Made by a program: the position numbers and the translations under genes
Notes under the pieces: generated by a model
What the model saw: the letters and a program-made list of their open reading frames with translations, nothing else
Databases searched by the model: none
Told to the model about the DNA's origin: nothing
Assembly (NCBI GenBank): GCA_019454835.1
Contig: JACFNP010000005.1
Span: 1-64,000 of the forward strand
From: Rubellimicrobium sp.
GTDB lineage: Bacteria; Pseudomonadota; Alphaproteobacteria; Rhodobacterales; Rhodobacteraceae
Direction of reading: 5' to 3'
DNA: 64,000 nucleotides
In this document: positions 62,192-64,000 of the stretch, in pieces
Layout: the number at the start of each line of letters is the position of its first letter
Position numbering within the stretch: the first letter of the stretch is position 1

Positions 62192-64000
62192 AGGGGTTCA
62201 ACCTGTCCGACTGGGCGCTGCATCATCGGTCGTTCGTGTGGTTTCTCATCATCGTCTCGACCATCGCCGGGACCATGGCCTATCTGAACCTCGGCCGCGA
62301 GGAAGACCCCTCGTTCCAGATCAAGCAGATGGTCATTGCCGCCGCCATGCCCGGCGCCACCGCCGAACAGATGCTCGACCAGGTGACGCGGCGCATCGAG
62401 GACAAGCTGCTCGAAATCGACACGCTGAAAAGCACCCGTTCGGAAACCTTCCCCGGCCGTGCGGTCGTCTATGTCGAGCTGGAACCCGTCGTGCGCGGCC
62501 GCGCGGTGCGCGACACCTGGGCGCGTATCCGCACCATGATGGACGACCTGCGCCCCGAGTTTCCGGCGGAATTCGCGGGCTTCGCCTTCAACGACAATTT
62601 CGGCGACGTGTTCGGCAGCATCTATGCCTTCACCTCGGACGGCTACACCCCGCAGGAGGTCCGGGACGAAGCCGACCGGGTGCGCGATCTGGTCCTGACC
62701 CTGCGCGATGCGGGCAAGGTGGAGCTGATCGGCACGCAGGACCGGCAGATTCATGTCGAGTTCTCGCAGCGCCGCCTTGCCGCGCTGGGCCTTGACCGCC
62801 AGCAGGTCATCGCCACGCTGGCGGCGCAGAATGCCATCGTGCCCTCGGGCGTGATCCGCACGGCGACCGAACAGATCGCCGTGCGCGTCACCGGGCGTTT
62901 CGCCACCGCCCAGGACCTTGCCGCCGCGCCGCTGCGGGTGGGCGACACCTCCTTCACGCTGGCCGATGTCGCCACGGTCAGCGACGGCTACGCCGACCCG
63001 CCCGACAACCATTTCCGCTATAATGGGCAGGATGCGGTCGCTCTCATCATCGGGATGCGCGAGGGGGCGAATATCATCGACTACGGCGCCGAGCTCGATG
63101 CGCTGATGGCGCAGGTCGAGGCCGGGCTGCCGGTCGGGCTGGACCTGCACCGCGTCGCCGACCAGCCGCAAGTGGTCAAGGATTCGGTCAACCATTTCGT
63201 GCAGGCGCTGGTCGAGGCGGTGGCCATCGTGCTGCTGGTGTCCTTCGTCTCGCTGGGCCTGCGCGCCGGGCTGGTGGTGACGATGAGCATTCCGCTGGTG
63301 CTGGCCCTGACCTTCGTGATTCTCGACTACATGGGGATCACCCTGCAGCGGGTGTCGCTGGGTGCGCTCATCATCGCGCTGGGGCTGCTGGTCGATGATG
63401 CGATGATCGCCATCGAGACGATGATCTCGCGGCTGGAAGTGGGCGAATCGCTGTCGAAGGCGGCATCCTACGCCTGGACCTCGATCGCCTTTCCGATGCT
63501 GACCGGCACGCTGGTCACGGTGGCCGGGTTCATCCCCATCGGCATGAACAATTCCATGGCCGGCGAATTCACCCAGTCGCTGTTCTACGTCATCGCCATC
63601 TCGCTGCTGCTGTCCTGGGTCGTCGCGGTGCTGTTCGCGCCGATCCTCGGCGTGGCCTTCCTGCCCGCAAAGCTCGCCCATGCCCACAAGGGGCCGGGGC
63701 GGTTCAGACGGGGCTTTCACATCGTCCTGCGCGCGGCGATGCGGTTTCGCTGGGTGACCGTTTTGGTCACCGTTGCGTTGTTCGGCGCCTCGGTCTGGGG
63801 GATGCAGTTCGTCGAGCAGCAGTTCTTTCCGTCGTCCGACCGGCCCGAGATCCTCATTGATGTGACCCTGCCGCATTCCGCCACCATTGCCGCGACCGAT
63901 GCCGCGCTGGCCGATCTGGACGACTGGCTCGCGGGGCGTGAGGAAGTATCCTTCTGGTCCACCTATGTCGGTCGTGCCGCGCCGCGGTTCCTGCTGTCGC
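62188..64000 (+). CDS. RND efflux pump, inner-membrane transporter (C-terminus beyond window)
   Basis: 604 codons are visible of an expected thousand or so. N-terminal segment (SFVWFLIIVSTIAGTMAYLN), porter-domain GREEDPSFQIKQMVI, and the proton-relay aspartates in membrane segment 4 (LGLLVDDAMIAIE, near residue 400). It belongs to the HAE-type RND family, which exports hydrophobic compounds. The gene overlaps the second adaptor by 4 bases. No outer-membrane channel gene is seen inside the window. Confidence 0.92.
   Translation, partial: MKGFNLSDWALHHRSFVWFLIIVSTIAGTMAYLNLGREEDPSFQIKQMVIAAAMPGATAEQMLDQVTRRIEDKLLEIDTLKSTRSETFPGRAVVYVELEPVVRGRAVRDTWARIRTMMDDLRPEFPAEFAGFAFNDNFGDVFGSIYAFTSDGYTPQEVRDEADRVRDLVLTLRDAGKVELIGTQDRQIHVEFSQRRLAALGLDRQQVIATLAAQNAIVPSGVIRTATEQIAVRVTGRFATAQDLAAAPLRVGDTSFTLADVATVSDGYADPPDNHFRYNGQDAVALIIGMREGANIIDYGAELDALMAQVEAGLPVGLDLHRVADQPQVVKDSVNHFVQALVEAVAIVLLVSFVSLGLRAGLVVTMSIPLVLALTFVILDYMGITLQRVSLGALIIALGLLVDDAMIAIETMISRLEVGESLSKAASYAWTSIAFPMLTGTLVTVAGFIPIGMNNSMAGEFTQSLFYVIAISLLLSWVVAVLFAPILGVAFLPAKLAHAHKGPGRFRRGFHIVLRAAMRFRWVTVLVTVALFGASVWGMQFVEQQFFPSSDRPEILIDVTLPHSATIAATDAALADLDDWLAGREEVSFWSTYVGRAAPRFLLS

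Overview
The window is GC-rich DNA with tightly packed, often ATGA-overlapping operons. Its gene content points to a marine or halotolerant alphaproteobacterium of the Rhodobacterales/Paracoccaceae kind: HmuTUV haem uptake, a GAAC-N7-GAAC type SOS box in front of imuB-dnaE2, an ectoine-catabolism locus with AsnC-ssd-atf, TRAP transporters and TonB receptors. The species assignment is inference. I see no rRNA, tRNA, insertion sequence, prophage or CRISPR array.

Layout. 1-7.5 kb: haem acquisition, with exbB (cut by the left edge) divergent from hmuTUV, the TonB haem receptor, HutX, an SDR oxidoreductase and an IsdG-like haem monooxygenase. 7.7-12.8 kb: a branched-chain-amino-acid-type (HAAT) ABC transporter, whose binding-protein gene carries a one-base frameshift and whose LivM and LivG parts are fused. 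13.1-18.2 kb: an SOS-controlled imuB-dnaE2 mutasome operon without imuA. 18.2-18.8 kb: a tandem array of palindromic repeats. 18.9-22.7 kb: a Tat-exported NitT/TauT-type ABC transporter coupled to NnrS. 22.8-35.7 kb: a 4085-residue glycine-rich autotransporter with about 47 recognisable repeats, followed by an IalB-family protein.

35.8-48.5 kb: ectoine/hydroxyectoine import and breakdown. EhuBCDA imports, EutB and EutC belong to the hydroxyectoine branch, EutD (DoeA) opens the ring, an M20 ArgE-like deacetylase sits where the usual EutE/DoeB would be, and the class III transaminase and aldehyde dehydrogenase finish at aspartate. A FadR-type GntR regulator lies at the end of the left-going operon. 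Two identical 12-bp palindromes exactly 105 bp apart sit in the divergent promoter region.

48.6-52.3 kb: a TRAP transporter with a gluconate-5-dehydrogenase-like SDR. 52.5-54.8 kb: btuB under a full cobalamin riboswitch. 55.0-58.9 kb: a Dpp/Opp-type ABC transporter with no binding protein, preceded by a 21-codon coupled leader ORF and three copies of the palindromic repeat. 59.3-64 kb: tetR with two RND adaptor genes and an RND pump that runs off the right edge.

A dispersed palindromic repeat of about 91 bp (eight whole copies and one half copy) marks nearly every long intergenic gap. It is the main non-coding structure of the window.
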